Numbered from the stretch's first letter, positions 50,791 to 60,629 are shown. The stretch: DNA of 64,000 nucleotides from Couchioplanes caeruleus (GCF_003751945.1 NZ_RJKL01000001.1:248001-312000); one strand, 5' to 3'. Made by a program: numbers and translations. The notes: a model not told the origin generated them from the sequence alone.

Positions 50791-51933
50791 TCAGTCGCGG
50801 GTCAGCGAGCGGGAGATCACCAGCCGCTGGATCTGGTTGGTCCCCTCCACGATCTGCAGCACCTTCGCCTCGCGGAACCACCGCTCGGCCGGGTGGTCGT
50901 TCACGTAACCCGATCCGCCCAGCACCTGCACCGCGTCCGTCGTCACCTTCATCGCGACGTCCGTCGCGAAGAGCTTCGCCTTGGCGGCCTCCGTCGAGAA
51001 CGGCCGGCCGGCGTCCTTGAGCCGCGCCGCCTCCAGCATCAGCGCCCGGGCCGCCGAGACCTGGGTGGCCATGTCGGCCAGCATGAAGCCCAGACCCTGG
51101 AAGGAGGCGATCGGCTTGCCGAACTGGGTGCGCTCCTTCGCGTACGCGGCCGCGTAGTCGACGGCCGCCTGGGCGAGTCCCACCGCGCACGCCGCGATGC
51201 CGAGGCGGCCCGCGTCCAGCGCCTGCATGGCGATCCGGAATCCGCCGCCTTCCTCGCCCACGAGGCGGTCGGCCGGGATGCGGGCACCGTCGAGCACGAT
51301 CTGGGCCGGCGCGGACGAGCGCAGGCCCATCAGCCGCTCCGGCGCCTGCGGCAGCAGTCCCCCGGTGGCCGCGTCGGCCAGCAGGCAGGAGATGCCGCCC
51401 GGGCCGGGGCCGCCGGTGCGGCAGAAGATGTTGTAGAAGTCCGCGCGCCCGCCGTGGGTGATCCACGCCTTGGTGCCGGTCACCACGTACTCGTCGACCT
51501 CGCGCACCGCACGGGTGGCCAGGGCCGCCGCGTCGCTGCCGCCCTGCGGCTCGGACAGGCAGTACGCCCCCAGCAACTCGCCGCCGAGCATCTCCGGCAG
51601 GGACTTGCGCTGCCGCTCGGTGCCGAACGCGGCCACCGGGAAGCACGACAGGGTGTGCACGCTGACGGCCTCGGCGATGGCCACCCACGACGACGCGAGG
51701 ATCTCCAGGACCTGGAGGTACACCTCGTAGGGCTGGCCCCCGCCGCCATCGGCCTCCGGGTAGGGCAGGCCCAGCAGGCCGGCCCGGCCGATGGTCCGCA
51801 GAATGTCGCGGGGGAACTCACCCTTCTGCTCGTACCGGGCGACTTGCGGGGCGAGCTCGCCCTGCGCGATCTCCCGGGTGAGCCCCAGCAACTCGTATGC
51901 CTCTTCGGTGGGAAGAATCCGCTCGACCGTCAC
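50791..51933 (-). CDS. Acyl-CoA dehydrogenase
   Basis: A 380-residue flavoenzyme with all standard parts: LLGAYCLSEPQGGSDAAAL (FAD contact), VVTGTKAWITHGGRAD, GRLGIAACAVGLAQAA, RTQFGKPIASFQGLGFMLADM and the catalytic-Glu segment QIVEGTNQIQR near the C-terminus. It oxidises an acyl-CoA to the 2-enoyl-CoA, passing electrons to ETF. The chain length preference cannot be read. Adjacent Lrp regulator points to amino-acid degradation. Confidence 0.94.
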   Translation of the reverse strand: MTVERILPTEEAYELLGLTREIAQGELAPQVARYEQKGEFPRDILRTIGRAGLLGLPYPEADGGGGQPYEVYLQVLEILASSWVAIAEAVSVHTLSCFPVAAFGTERQRKSLPEMLGGELLGAYCLSEPQGGSDAAALATRAVREVDEYVVTGTKAWITHGGRADFYNIFCRTGGPGPGGISCLLADAATGGLLPQAPERLMGLRSSAPAQIVLDGARIPADRLVGEEGGGFRIAMQALDAGRLGIAACAVGLAQAAVDYAAAYAKERTQFGKPIASFQGLGFMLADMATQVSAARALMLEAARLKDAGRPFSTEAAKAKLFATDVAMKVTTDAVQVLGGSGYVNDHPAERWFREAKVLQIVEGTNQIQRLVISRSLTRD

Positions 51934-51943
51934 GCCCGCAAGC

Positions 51944-52876
51944 TTAACGGCCGTTAGGTTCCGCCGTCACGCCGAGGGCATCGATCAGGCGCCGGGCGGA
52001 ACCGGCCAGATTCCACCTCTCGGCGAGCGCAAGCAGCGCGTCGGAATCCTCCGGCGCCCTCGGCACCGTGGGGTCGAACGCCGGCAGCGGCACGTCCAGC
52101 GCCACCCGACACACCGGCAGCGCCGCCGCGAGGTAGTCCTTCGCCGCCAGGAGCCTGGTCCGCACCCCGGGTGCGAAGCCCGACGCCGGGTCGTCCAGGG
52201 CCGCGACGATCTGCTCGACACCGCCGTAGCGGGCGATGAGCCGGGCCGCCGTCTTCTCCCCCACCCCGGGCACGCCCGGCAGGCCGTCGCTCGGGTCGCC
52301 GCGCATCGCCGCGAAGTCCGCATACCACCGGGGCGGGACGCCGTACTTGACCTGGACCGCCGCGTCGTCGCTGTCCTCGAGCTTGGCCACGCCGCGGCCG
52401 CAGTAGAGCAGGCGGGTGCCGCGGGCGTCGTCGACGAGTTGGAACAGGTCGCGGTCGCCGGAGACCACCTCGACCGGCCCCGGCTGGGTGGCGGCCAGCG
52501 TGCCGAGCACGTCGTCGGCCTCGTAGCCGGCGACACCGAAGGCCGGGATGCCGACCGCCTCGAGCACCTGCAACAACACCGGAATCTGCTTCTCCAGCGC
52601 GGCGGGCACCTCCTCCACGTCGCCGTGGGCGACGCGATGCCGCTTGTACGAGGGCACGAGCGCCACCCGCCACGCTGGGCGCCAGTCGGCGTCGAGCGCG
52701 CACACCACCCGCCCCGGGCGGCGCGTGCGGATGAGCTGCGCGAGCATGTCCAGGAAGCCCCGGATCGCGTTCACCGGCTCCCCCGCGGCGGTCCGGGCGG
52801 CCGACTCGGGGATGCCGTGGAACGCCCGGAAGTACAGACTCGGGGCGTCCACGGCCAGCAGAGGTCGTTCGGTCAC
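51944..52876 (-). CDS. 5'-3' exonuclease (PolI N-terminal domain-like)
   Basis: A 310-residue FEN-type nuclease from GTG 52876. The acidic residues are present: LLAVDAPSLYFRAFHG, ALDADWRPAWR, GYEADDVLGTLA, VVSGDRDLFQLVDD and GDPSDGLPGVPGVGEKTAARL (the helix-three-turn motif). It removes RNA primers or flaps as a stand-alone partner to DNA polymerase I. It lies 10 bases from the acyl-CoA dehydrogenase start, in the same direction. Confidence 0.94.
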   Translation of the reverse strand: MTERPLLAVDAPSLYFRAFHGIPESAARTAAGEPVNAIRGFLDMLAQLIRTRRPGRVVCALDADWRPAWRVALVPSYKRHRVAHGDVEEVPAALEKQIPVLLQVLEAVGIPAFGVAGYEADDVLGTLAATQPGPVEVVSGDRDLFQLVDDARGTRLLYCGRGVAKLEDSDDAAVQVKYGVPPRWYADFAAMRGDPSDGLPGVPGVGEKTAARLIARYGGVEQIVAALDDPASGFAPGVRTRLLAAKDYLAAALPVCRVALDVPLPAFDPTVPRAPEDSDALLALAERWNLAGSARRLIDALGVTAEPNGR

Positions 52877-53272
52877 GGCACCGACCCTAGTGCCGCCCTC
52901 CGACAACCGGCGGACGCCGTGTTCACCCGTACGTCACATCTGTCCGGCACCGTGCTTGCAGGGAGGTCCCCACCGGCCCCGATCGGGCGGTGCCGGTCGC
53001 GCGGCGCTACCGCCTGCGCTCGACCCCGCCGCGTCCCGGGTCCGGCGAGACGTCGCCGGACCCGGGACGTCACGCCCGGTCGTCGCCCGGGGACGGCTCC
53101 CGGGCGTCCGCCGGGCCGGGCGCAAGCGGGTGACGATACGGGCAGCGGGGTCGCAAACGCCCACGCCGGGTCGGGCGTAATCCGGTTGCGATGCGCGCGG
53201 CGGGTCAGGAACGCCGCCGCCGGGCCGATGGAGAGGGTGTCACCCCCAGACCCGGCCGGAACAGGAGCCCGC
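52877..53272. other. 396-bp spacer with a strong hairpin
   Basis: Divergent promoter region between the exonuclease and the GGDEF-EAL gene. Contains the hairpin at 53033-53068. No gene supported. Confidence 0.6.
53033..53068. terminator. 16-bp-arm hairpin in divergent spacer
   Basis: GTCCCGGGTCCGGCGA and TCGCCGGACCCGGGAC flank GACG. Unusual for a terminator, since both neighbouring genes point away; it may be a leader attenuator for the plus-strand gene. Confidence 0.55.
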
Positions 53273-56200
53273 ATGACGACGCGATTCGCTCGCGGATGCC
53301 TCGTCGCGTGGTTCACCCTCCTCACCGCGATCTTCTACGCCTGGCCCGAGTCACACATGTACTCCTGGGCCGCGATCGGCTTGTCGGGCGTGGCCTGCAT
53401 CCTGCTGGGCGTGCGCATCCACCGGCCCGAGCGTCGCTCGCCGTGGTACCTGCTCGCGACCGCGCTGCTGTTCTTCAGCGCCGGTGACACCTTCGGCTTC
53501 ATCGGGCTCACGAGCGGCCGTACGGCATGGGTCTCGGTCGTGTCCGACGTGCTGTACATCCTCGTCTACCCGCTGCTCGCCGGCGGGCTGGTGCTGTTCG
53601 TACGGGCGCGCTCCGGCGACCGCAACCGGGCCGCGCTGCTCGACGGGCTGGTGCCGACGGTCAGCCTCGGCCTGCTGTGCTGGATCTGGCTGATCGCGCC
53701 GTACACCCGCGCCACCGATCTGACGCTGATGGAGAAGACGATCTCCATCGCGTACCCGCTGGGCGACGTGCTCGCGCTCGCGATGCTGCTGCGGCTGCTC
53801 ACCGCGCCCGGCCGTAAGCCCGCCGCCGTCGGCCTGCTCTGCGCCGGCGTGGTCGGCGTGCTCGTCTCGGACGTGGTCTACGGCCTCGCCCGCCTCGACA
53901 ACTCCTGGGACGTCGGCGGCGCGATCGACCTCGGCTGGGTCGTCTTCTACGCCGCCATGGGCCTGGCCGCGCTGCACCCGTCCATGACCTGGCTCAGCAC
54001 GGACGCCACCCCGGCCGACACCGCCCCGGTCACCGCCCGCTGGCGCCGCCTCGCCCTGCTGACCATGGCCGTGCTCATCGCGCCCGGTGTCCTGATCACC
54101 CAGCACCTCACCGGCGGTGTCGTCGACGCCCCGGTCATCGCGGCCGGCTCCGCGGCGCTGATCCTGCTGGTCATGGCCCGCGTCGGCGGGCTGCTGACCG
54201 ACCAGCGCCGGGCCAACCACCGCGAGCGGGCCCTGCGCCAGGCCGCCGCCACGCTGGCGGGCGCCGCGACCACCGACGACGTGCTCGCCGCGGTGCGCAC
54301 CGCGATCGCCACGATCATGCCGCCGGACGAGCCCTACACGCTGCTCACCGGCGAGCCTGTGCCGGTCGCCGACGACGACACGCTCGACCTGGAGGTCACG
54401 CTCGCCTCCACCGACCCGTCCGCCACGGGCTTCCCGTGCGCGCTGCACGCCGCGATCGTCGTGCCGGGCACGCCGCCGCAGCGCATCACGCTCCAGCTCG
54501 CCGCGCGGATCGGCACGCTGCGCGCCGTACGCCCCGCCATGCAGGCGCTGCTCACCCAGGTCGGCATGGTCGTGGACCGGATCGCCCTGGCCGCCGAGAT
54601 CAGCCGCCGCGACGGCGAGGCCTACTTCCGGACGCTGATCCAGAGCGCCTCCGACGTGATCCTCATCGTCGGCGACGACGACCGCATCCGGTACGCGAGC
54701 CCGGCCGCCGGCACCGTCCTGGGCCGCCCCGACCTGGTGGACACCCCGCTGTCCCGGCTCATCGCGGACACCCACCACGAGGCCCTCGCCGCCCTGCTCG
54801 AGCGGGCCCGTGCGGGGCGCGGCGACGGCACGGACCTCACCGCCGTCTGCGCCGACCGCCGGCTGCTCCAGGTCGAGTGCACCGCCCGCGACCTGCGCGA
54901 CGACCCGACCGTACGCGGACTGGTGCTGACCGTGCGCGACGTGACCGAGCGCCGCCGCCTGGAGAACGACCTGGCCCACCAGGCGTTCCACGACGGCCTG
55001 ACCGGCCTGGCCAACCGCGTGCTCTTCCGCGACCGGCTCGAGCAGGCGTTCACCGCCGCCGCGTGCGACGGCAGCGAGCTCGGCGTGCTCTTCGTCGACC
55101 TCGACGACTTCAAGGAGGTCAACGACTCGCTCGGGCACGCCGTGGGTGACCAGTTGCTGGTCGCCGTCGGGCAGCGCATCGCCGGCGCCATCGGCGCACG
55201 CGACACGGCGGCCCGCATGGGCGGCGACGAGTTCGCCGTCCTGGTCGCGGCGGCCCCGGACGCCGGGGCGGCCGAGGAGGTCGCGACGCGCATCGTCGCC
55301 GCGCTCAGCGCGCCGATCGAGGTCAGCGACGGGCTCGGCGGCAGCCACGTGGTCAGCGGCGCGGCCAGCGTCGGCATCGCCACCAACCGCGACGCGGACA
55401 GTCCCACCGGGCTGCTGCGCCACGCCGACCTGGCGCTCTACCTGGCCAAGGGCGCGGGCAAGGGCACCTGGCAGCGGTACCGCAGCGAGCTGCACACCGC
55501 GATGGTCGAGCGGCTCGCCCTGCGCACCGCGCTGCACGAGGCGGTCGAGGCGGGACAGTTCGTCCTGCAGTACCAGCCCATCGTCGACCTGGGCACCCGC
55601 GACGTCGTGGGCGTCGAGTCGCTGGTCCGGTGGCAGCACCCGCAGCGGGGTCTGCTGGGGCCGTACCACTTCATCGAGCTGGCCGAGGAGAGCGGCGCCA
55701 TCGTCGGGCTCGGCGCCTGGGTCCTGCGCGAGTCCCTGCGCCAGTTGGCGCAGTGGCGGGCCGACAGCGCCGGACCGGCGCCGCGCTACGTCAGCGTGAA
55801 CGTGTCGGCACGGCAGTTCCGCCAGCCCGGCTTCGTCGATCAGGTGCGTGACGCCCTCGCCGCGGCCGGGGCCGAGCCGGGATGGCTCCAGCTCGAGATC
55901 ACCGAGAGTCTGGTGCTGCGCGACGCCGAGCAGGTCTGCGCCGATCTGGAGGAGCTGCGCGCGCTCGGCGTACGCGTGGCGATCGACGACTTCGGCACCG
56001 GCTACTCGTCGCTGAGCTACCTGCGGCAGATCCCGGTCGACGTACTGAAGATCGACAAGTCGTTCATCGACGACATCATCGGCAGCGAGCAGCAGCGGGC
56101 GCTGGTCGACGCGATCGTGACGCTGGCCCGCAACCTGCACCTGGCGGTGGTGGCCGAGGGCATCGAGGACGCGGAGCAGCGGGCCGTCCTCGCCGACATG

Positions 56201-56290
56201 GGCTGCCCGTACGGCCAGGGCTATCTGTTCTCCCGTCCGGTGTGGGCGCCCGAGATCCCCGCGCTGACCGGCACGGTCGTGGCCGCCTGA
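53273..56290 (+). CDS. Membrane GGDEF-EAL cyclic-di-GMP protein with PAS domain
   Basis: A 1005-residue protein; ATG 53273 follows AGGAGCCCGC. Residues 1-330 hold about nine membrane helices. PAS is at ~450-560 (YFRTLIQSASDVILIVGDDDRIRYASPAAG in sense). GGDEF domain at ~565-735 has an intact MGGDEF (~650). EAL domain at ~745-1000 has the motif as ESL (GVESLVRWQHP), with DDFGTGYSSL, LKIDKSFI and VAEGIED all present. Both synthesis and breakdown of c-di-GMP are therefore possible. It likely controls surface or developmental traits. Confidence 0.94.
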   Translation: MTTRFARGCLVAWFTLLTAIFYAWPESHMYSWAAIGLSGVACILLGVRIHRPERRSPWYLLATALLFFSAGDTFGFIGLTSGRTAWVSVVSDVLYILVYPLLAGGLVLFVRARSGDRNRAALLDGLVPTVSLGLLCWIWLIAPYTRATDLTLMEKTISIAYPLGDVLALAMLLRLLTAPGRKPAAVGLLCAGVVGVLVSDVVYGLARLDNSWDVGGAIDLGWVVFYAAMGLAALHPSMTWLSTDATPADTAPVTARWRRLALLTMAVLIAPGVLITQHLTGGVVDAPVIAAGSAALILLVMARVGGLLTDQRRANHRERALRQAAATLAGAATTDDVLAAVRTAIATIMPPDEPYTLLTGEPVPVADDDTLDLEVTLASTDPSATGFPCALHAAIVVPGTPPQRITLQLAARIGTLRAVRPAMQALLTQVGMVVDRIALAAEISRRDGEAYFRTLIQSASDVILIVGDDDRIRYASPAAGTVLGRPDLVDTPLSRLIADTHHEALAALLERARAGRGDGTDLTAVCADRRLLQVECTARDLRDDPTVRGLVLTVRDVTERRRLENDLAHQAFHDGLTGLANRVLFRDRLEQAFTAAACDGSELGVLFVDLDDFKEVNDSLGHAVGDQLLVAVGQRIAGAIGARDTAARMGGDEFAVLVAAAPDAGAAEEVATRIVAALSAPIEVSDGLGGSHVVSGAASVGIATNRDADSPTGLLRHADLALYLAKGAGKGTWQRYRSELHTAMVERLALRTALHEAVEAGQFVLQYQPIVDLGTRDVVGVESLVRWQHPQRGLLGPYHFIELAEESGAIVGLGAWVLRESLRQLAQWRADSAGPAPRYVSVNVSARQFRQPGFVDQVRDALAAAGAEPGWLQLEITESLVLRDAEQVCADLEELRALGVRVAIDDFGTGYSSLSYLRQIPVDVLKIDKSFIDDIIGSEQQRALVDAIVTLARNLHLAVVAEGIEDAEQRAVLADMGCPYGQGYLFSRPVWAPEIPALTGTVVAA

Positions 56291-56343
56291 CCGGGCGGCC
56301 CCTGGGTGCACCACGACGAGCGACGCGTGCGAGAGGCGGTTCG

Positions 56344-57036
56344 ATGCGAGGACGAGGCTGGATGGCCGTCGCGGCCGCCACGGCGGCGGTGATCGCCGGA
56401 TTCCGGCTGCTGCCGGACGATCCGAGGTGGACGACGGCCTGGCAGGTCGCCGCCCTGGCGCTGCTCGCCGTGCTGGTCGTCCTGACGGCCCGGCTCTCGC
56501 GGCAGGTCACGGGGCAGTCCCGGCAGATCCGCGAGCTGGCGCGCACCGACGAACTCACCGGCCTGCCGAACCGCCGCGCCTGGAACGAGGAGCTGCCCCG
56601 CGCTCTGGAGCACGCGCGGCGCGAGGGCACGCCGGTGTGCGTCGCCGTGTTCGACCTCGACCGGTTCCGGCAGTTCAACGACGAGCACGGGCCGGCCGCC
56701 GGCGACCGGTTCCTCAAGGCGGCCGCCGCGGCCTGGCACGGGGCGCTGCGACGGGTGGACACCCTCGCCCGCGACGGCGGCGAGGAGTTCGCCGTGCTGC
56801 TGCCCGGCGCGGATCTCGACCGGGCGCGGGCGGCGGTCACCCGGGCGCTGGCCGCGACGCCGCTCGGGCAGACGTTCTCGGCGGGCGTCGCCCTCTGGGA
56901 CGGCGCCGAGACCTCGGACGAGCTCGTCGCGCGCGCCGACGGCGCGCTCTACGCCGCGAAGGCGGCCGGGCGCAACCGGGTCGTGGCCGCCGGCGCCGGC
57001 GCCGGGCCGGATGCGCATATGCGCAGCTCAGCATAG
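56344..57036 (+). CDS. Diguanylate cyclase (GGDEF), membrane anchored
   Basis: A 230-residue protein. Two N-terminal hydrophobic segments (6-22 and 34-52), then a GGDEF domain from about residue 68: RTDELTGLPNRRAWNEEL, VAVFDLDRFRQFNDEHG (metal Asp), and the active-site DGGEEFAVLLPG near residue 141. No I-site RxxD is seen at the usual place. It lies 53 bases after the GGDEF-EAL gene and is probably co-transcribed with it. Confidence 0.92.
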   Translation: MRGRGWMAVAAATAAVIAGFRLLPDDPRWTTAWQVAALALLAVLVVLTARLSRQVTGQSRQIRELARTDELTGLPNRRAWNEELPRALEHARREGTPVCVAVFDLDRFRQFNDEHGPAAGDRFLKAAAAAWHGALRRVDTLARDGGEEFAVLLPGADLDRARAAVTRALAATPLGQTFSAGVALWDGAETSDELVARADGALYAAKAAGRNRVVAAGAGAGPDAHMRSSA

Positions 57037-57128
57037 ATGACTTCACCCGATCGCGGGGCGGGGGCGGGCGGGGCGACCCGGTAGGGTGGGGCGCGGCCCG
57101 CACCCGACCGTGACCCGGAGCGCCCCCC

Positions 57129-58136
57129 GTGACAGCAACCGAACAGATCGACGAAGAGGTGGCCGCCGCGCCGGCACCGGACACCGGGCGCCGGTTCGGC
57201 TCGGTCGAGGTCCTCGCGGTCCTGCTGGTGCTGCTCGTCGTCCTCCGGGGACCGCTGGCCACGCTCGTCTCCGACGCGCGGCTGCAGACCTGGACGACGG
57301 TCTTCGTCTCCGTGCTGGTGCAGGCCGTCCCGTTCCTGGTCTTCGGCGTGGCGCTGTCCGCGGTCATCGCCGTGTTCGTGCCCCGCTCGTTCTGGGCCCG
57401 CGCACTGCCCCGGCACCCCGCCCTGGCCGTGCCGGCCGCCGGCCTGGCCGGCGTGGTGCTGCCCGGCTGCGAGTGCGGCAGCGTACCCATCGCGGGCTCG
57501 CTAATCCGCCGCGGCGTGACCCCGGCGGCGGCGCTGGCGTTCCTGCTCGCCGCACCGGCGATCAACCCCATCGTGCTGACCGCGACGGCGGTCGCCTTCC
57601 CGGACGATCCCGCGATGGTCGTCGCCCGCGGAGGCGCCAGCCTGATCGTGGCGGTCGTGATGGGCTGGCTCTGGCTCCGCCTCGGCAAGGCCGAGTGGAT
57701 CAAGCTGCCGCACCGCCCGGACCTCGAGGGCATGAGCCGCGGCAACGCGTTCTGGGCGGCCGCACGCCACGACGTCATGCACGCCGGCGGCTTCCTGGTC
57801 CTCGGCGCCGCGGCCGCCGCCACGATCAACGTGGTGGTGCCGGAGGCCTGGCTCAACGCCCTGGCGGACAACCCGGTGCTGTCCGTGCTGGCGCTGGCCG
57901 TGCTCGCCGTCCTGCTGTCGCTCTGCAGCGAGGCCGACGCGTTCGTGGCCGCCTCGCTGTCGCAGTTCTCGCTGACCTCGCGGCTGGTGTTCCTGGTGGT
58001 CGGCCCGATGGTCGACCTCAAGCTGATCAGCATGCAGACCGGCGTGTTCGGCCGCCGCTTCGCCGCGCGCTTCGCCCCGGTGACGTTCGCCGTCGCGGTC
58101 CTCGTCGGCTCGGTCGCGGGGGCGGTGCTGCTGTGA
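57129..58136 (+). CDS. ArsP/UPF0718-type permease
   Basis: A 335-residue membrane protein with about eight helices. The family signature LPGCECGSVPIAGSLIRRGVTPAAALAFLLAAPAINP (in sense, ~110-147) includes the two Cys of the CECG motif; LCSEADAFVAASL is the second conserved loop. Such permeases export organoarsenicals in ArsP, or act with a TIGR03943 partner in metal or redox handling. GTG 57129; the stop overlaps the next gene by GTGA. Confidence 0.9.
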   Translation: MTATEQIDEEVAAAPAPDTGRRFGSVEVLAVLLVLLVVLRGPLATLVSDARLQTWTTVFVSVLVQAVPFLVFGVALSAVIAVFVPRSFWARALPRHPALAVPAAGLAGVVLPGCECGSVPIAGSLIRRGVTPAAALAFLLAAPAINPIVLTATAVAFPDDPAMVVARGGASLIVAVVMGWLWLRLGKAEWIKLPHRPDLEGMSRGNAFWAAARHDVMHAGGFLVLGAAAAATINVVVPEAWLNALADNPVLSVLALAVLAVLLSLCSEADAFVAASLSQFSLTSRLVFLVVGPMVDLKLISMQTGVFGRRFAARFAPVTFAVAVLVGSVAGAVLL

Positions 58137-58840
58137 ACCGGCAGGCCCAGGCAGTGATCATGATGCTCTTCGGCGGAGCGATCCTCAAGGCCAGTTTCGG
58201 CGACCTCTACCTGCGCTACGTCAAGGAGGGCCTGCGGCCCTTCCTCATCGGCGCGGGCCTGCTGCTGGTCGCGGCGGGCGTCATGACGCTCTGGTACGAG
58301 CTGCGCCCCCGCCGGCCGCAACCCGAGGAGCACCACCACCACGAGCCTCGGGTCGGCTGGCTGCTGATCCTGCCGGTGCTCGGCCTGCTGCTCGTGGCGC
58401 CACCCGCGCTCGGGTCGTACGCCGCCGCTCAGGCCGGCAGCGTGCTGGCCGCGCAGAGCTCCGAGTCGGACTACCCGCCGCTGCCGGCCGGCGATCCCGT
58501 CGACGTGGGCCTGTTGGACTACGCGTCCCGGGCGGTGTTCGACGAGGGTCGCAGCCTCACCGGCCGTACGCTGCGGCTCTCCGGCTTCGTCACCCCCGGC
58601 CCGGACGGCGAGCCCATGCTGGCCCGGATGGTCCTGTCCTGCTGCGCCGCGGACGGCCGCCCGATCAAGGTGGGGCTGGCCGGAAAGGGCCCCGCCGGCG
58701 TCGCCCCGGACACATGGGTGCAGGTCGTCGGCACATACTCCGAGCGGGTCGGCGAGGATCCGGTCAACGGCGCCGAGGTGCCGTATCTGCAGGTGCAGAG
58801 CTGGCAGGAGATCGCCGCGCCGAAGCAGCAGTACGAATGA
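58133..58840 (+). CDS. TIGR03943-family permease partner
   Basis: A 235-residue protein. Two helices at the N-terminus (8-26 and 36-54), a His-rich loop (EEHHHHEP) that could hold a metal, another helix near 75-92, then a soluble domain with LVLSCCAADGRPIKV (double Cys) and PYLQVQSWQEI. This family is found next to UPF0718 permeases. Overlaps both neighbours by four bases. Confidence 0.9.
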   Translation: MNRQAQAVIMMLFGGAILKASFGDLYLRYVKEGLRPFLIGAGLLLVAAGVMTLWYELRPRRPQPEEHHHHEPRVGWLLILPVLGLLLVAPPALGSYAAAQAGSVLAAQSSESDYPPLPAGDPVDVGLLDYASRAVFDEGRSLTGRTLRLSGFVTPGPDGEPMLARMVLSCCAADGRPIKVGLAGKGPAGVAPDTWVQVVGTYSERVGEDPVNGAEVPYLQVQSWQEIAAPKQQYE

Positions 58841-59922
58841 GCGGTGGCCGGCGGTGGCGCGTCCCGACCGGGGTGGCGCTCGCGGTCTCGCTGGTGGCCG
58901 CCGGGCTGCTGCTCGCGTATCCCCCGGGCAGTGACGAGCCCGCGCCCGCAAGCCGGACGAGCCTGGCGCAGGCGTGGCCCGGCGCCGCTCGGGCCGAGAT
59001 CCCGGGCAACCTGCCCGACGGGCCGGTCTACCAACCGCTGATCTTCCTCGACGCGCGCACCAGCGCCGGCACCGCGCCCAGCCCCGACGGCACCGGACTC
59101 CGGCTCGTGCTGCGCGGGGCCGACGGCACGCCGCGGGAGCTGCGCCGGCGCCCGCTGGAGTCGCATCCCGAGTTCGCCACGATGGCCGTCTCGGGCACCG
59201 ATCTGGTGTGGACCGAGTCCGCCGGCGACGGGCCCACCGAGGTCTGGGCGGCCACCACCTCCGGCACCGAGGTCCGGCGCCTCACCCGCGACACCGGCAA
59301 CGCGGTCTTCTTCGGCTCGCAGTGGGACGTGGTGATCGCCGACGGCCGGGCCTGGTGGGCCGCGGCCGCCGACGACCCGGAGGTCACCGAGATCCGGTCG
59401 GTCCCGCTGGCGGGAGGAGCCGTCACCGTACGCCGGGAGCCCGGCACCTGGGCCCTGACGACCTGGCCCTGGCTGACCGACGGGAGCGGCGACCAGACCG
59501 GCACCACCAGGCTGCGGTCCCTGGCCTCCCCCGAGGAAGTGCGGGTCGCGTCGTCGGGCACCGAGCTGGCCACCTGCGGCCCCGCCTGGTGCCGGGTGCT
59601 GGTGCTGACCTCGGAGGGGTTGGCCCGCATCGACGCCATGCGGCCCGACGGCACCGGGCGGCGTCGCATCGCCGACGGCACGGCGGGCGCGGCGGTCCCG
59701 GACGTGGCCGTCCTGGACCGCTTCGAGATCCTGTCGGAGGCGGACCCGAACTCGGCCCTCACCGGCACCGAGGGCCTGCTCGTCCACGACCTGCGCGACG
59801 GGCGCACGGTCGACGTCAGCGCGGCCGCCGAGGCGGCGTACGCCCGCAACGGCGTGCTGTGGTGGTCCACCGGTGACCAGGACTCCCTGGTCTGGCACAC
59901 GCTGGACCTGCGCACCGTCTGA
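58837..59922 (+). CDS. Membrane-anchored beta-propeller (TolB-like) protein
   Basis: A 361-residue protein with one N-terminal helix (12-28) and an extracytoplasmic domain with repeated WD/TolB-like blades (DLVWTESAGDGPTEVWAA, AWWAAAADDPEVTEIRSV, GLARIDAMRPDGTGRRRI). ATG overlaps the TIGR03943 stop by ATGA, making a three-gene operon with the permease. It may be an accessory that senses or binds a ligand outside the cell; inference only. Confidence 0.8.
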   Translation: MSGGRRWRVPTGVALAVSLVAAGLLLAYPPGSDEPAPASRTSLAQAWPGAARAEIPGNLPDGPVYQPLIFLDARTSAGTAPSPDGTGLRLVLRGADGTPRELRRRPLESHPEFATMAVSGTDLVWTESAGDGPTEVWAATTSGTEVRRLTRDTGNAVFFGSQWDVVIADGRAWWAAAADDPEVTEIRSVPLAGGAVTVRREPGTWALTTWPWLTDGSGDQTGTTRLRSLASPEEVRVASSGTELATCGPAWCRVLVLTSEGLARIDAMRPDGTGRRRIADGTAGAAVPDVAVLDRFEILSEADPNSALTGTEGLLVHDLRDGRTVDVSAAAEAAYARNGVLWWSTGDQDSLVWHTLDLRTV

Positions 59923-60056
59923 CCGACCGATCGTCCACCCTCCGCACGGTGCTTGCCATATGGCAATCATTCGGGTGAACGGCGTAGAAAGATCCTCCGG
60001 CTACGCGGCAGGATGCATTCCAGGCCGGTTCACTGCTTCGGGAAGGGATGCGCCAC

Positions 60057-60629
60057 ATGAGCCCGGATGAGGAAAGCGGATCCGCGGACGCACTGTCCCG
60101 GGTGCACCTACTGCTGGGTGCGGCGGCCGCCGCACCGTCCGATGCGGACATGCTGGAACTCGGACTGAGCCAGGCCATCGCCGCCACCGGCGCCGGCAGT
60201 GCGGTGCTCGGCACCCTGCGGGACCGCAGCACGCTCGACCTGGCAATGGTCACCGAGGGCGGCGGACGCATCAGCCGGTGCGGCGCCCTCCGGGTGGGAC
60301 CGCGGTATCCGCTGACCGACGCGATCGCCCGGGAGCGGCCGGTCTGGCTGTCGTCGGCGGCCGAGATCGCCGCCGCGTACCCGACCGCCGGCGGCCTGTG
60401 GGGACGCGCCTTCGCCGCCGTGCCGGTGATGGTCCGCGGCGTCCCGATGGGTGCGATCGGCGTCATTCACGACGAAGGCGGGCACCTCTTCACCGCCGCG
60501 CAACGCACCTGCCTGCGGGCCGTGGCGGACATCTGTGCCCTCGTCATGGCGTACCGACAGGCCGTCGGAGTCGACCGGCCGATGCCACCCCTGGGCCATC
60601 GGTACGCCGCCCATGAGGCCGGCCGCTGA
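60057..60629 (+). CDS. GAF-domain protein
   Basis: A 190-residue protein made of one GAF domain (residues ~25-170; LELGLSQAIAATGAGSAVLGTL, RPVWLSSAAEIAAAYP, AVPVMVRGVPMGAIGVIH). No output domain, so it may work by binding partners or ligands. ATG 60057 is preferred over ATG 60048 because GGGAAGGG is then at proper distance. Confidence 0.85.
   Translation: MSPDEESGSADALSRVHLLLGAAAAAPSDADMLELGLSQAIAATGAGSAVLGTLRDRSTLDLAMVTEGGGRISRCGALRVGPRYPLTDAIARERPVWLSSAAEIAAAYPTAGGLWGRAFAAVPVMVRGVPMGAIGVIHDEGGHLFTAAQRTCLRAVADICALVMAYRQAVGVDRPMPPLGHRYAAHEAGR

Noticed and set aside
53351..56314. 987-codon open frame antisense to the GGDEF-EAL gene
   Set aside because: It is the mirror of a well-conserved gene; long antisense frames are expected at this GC content, and it contains no motifs.
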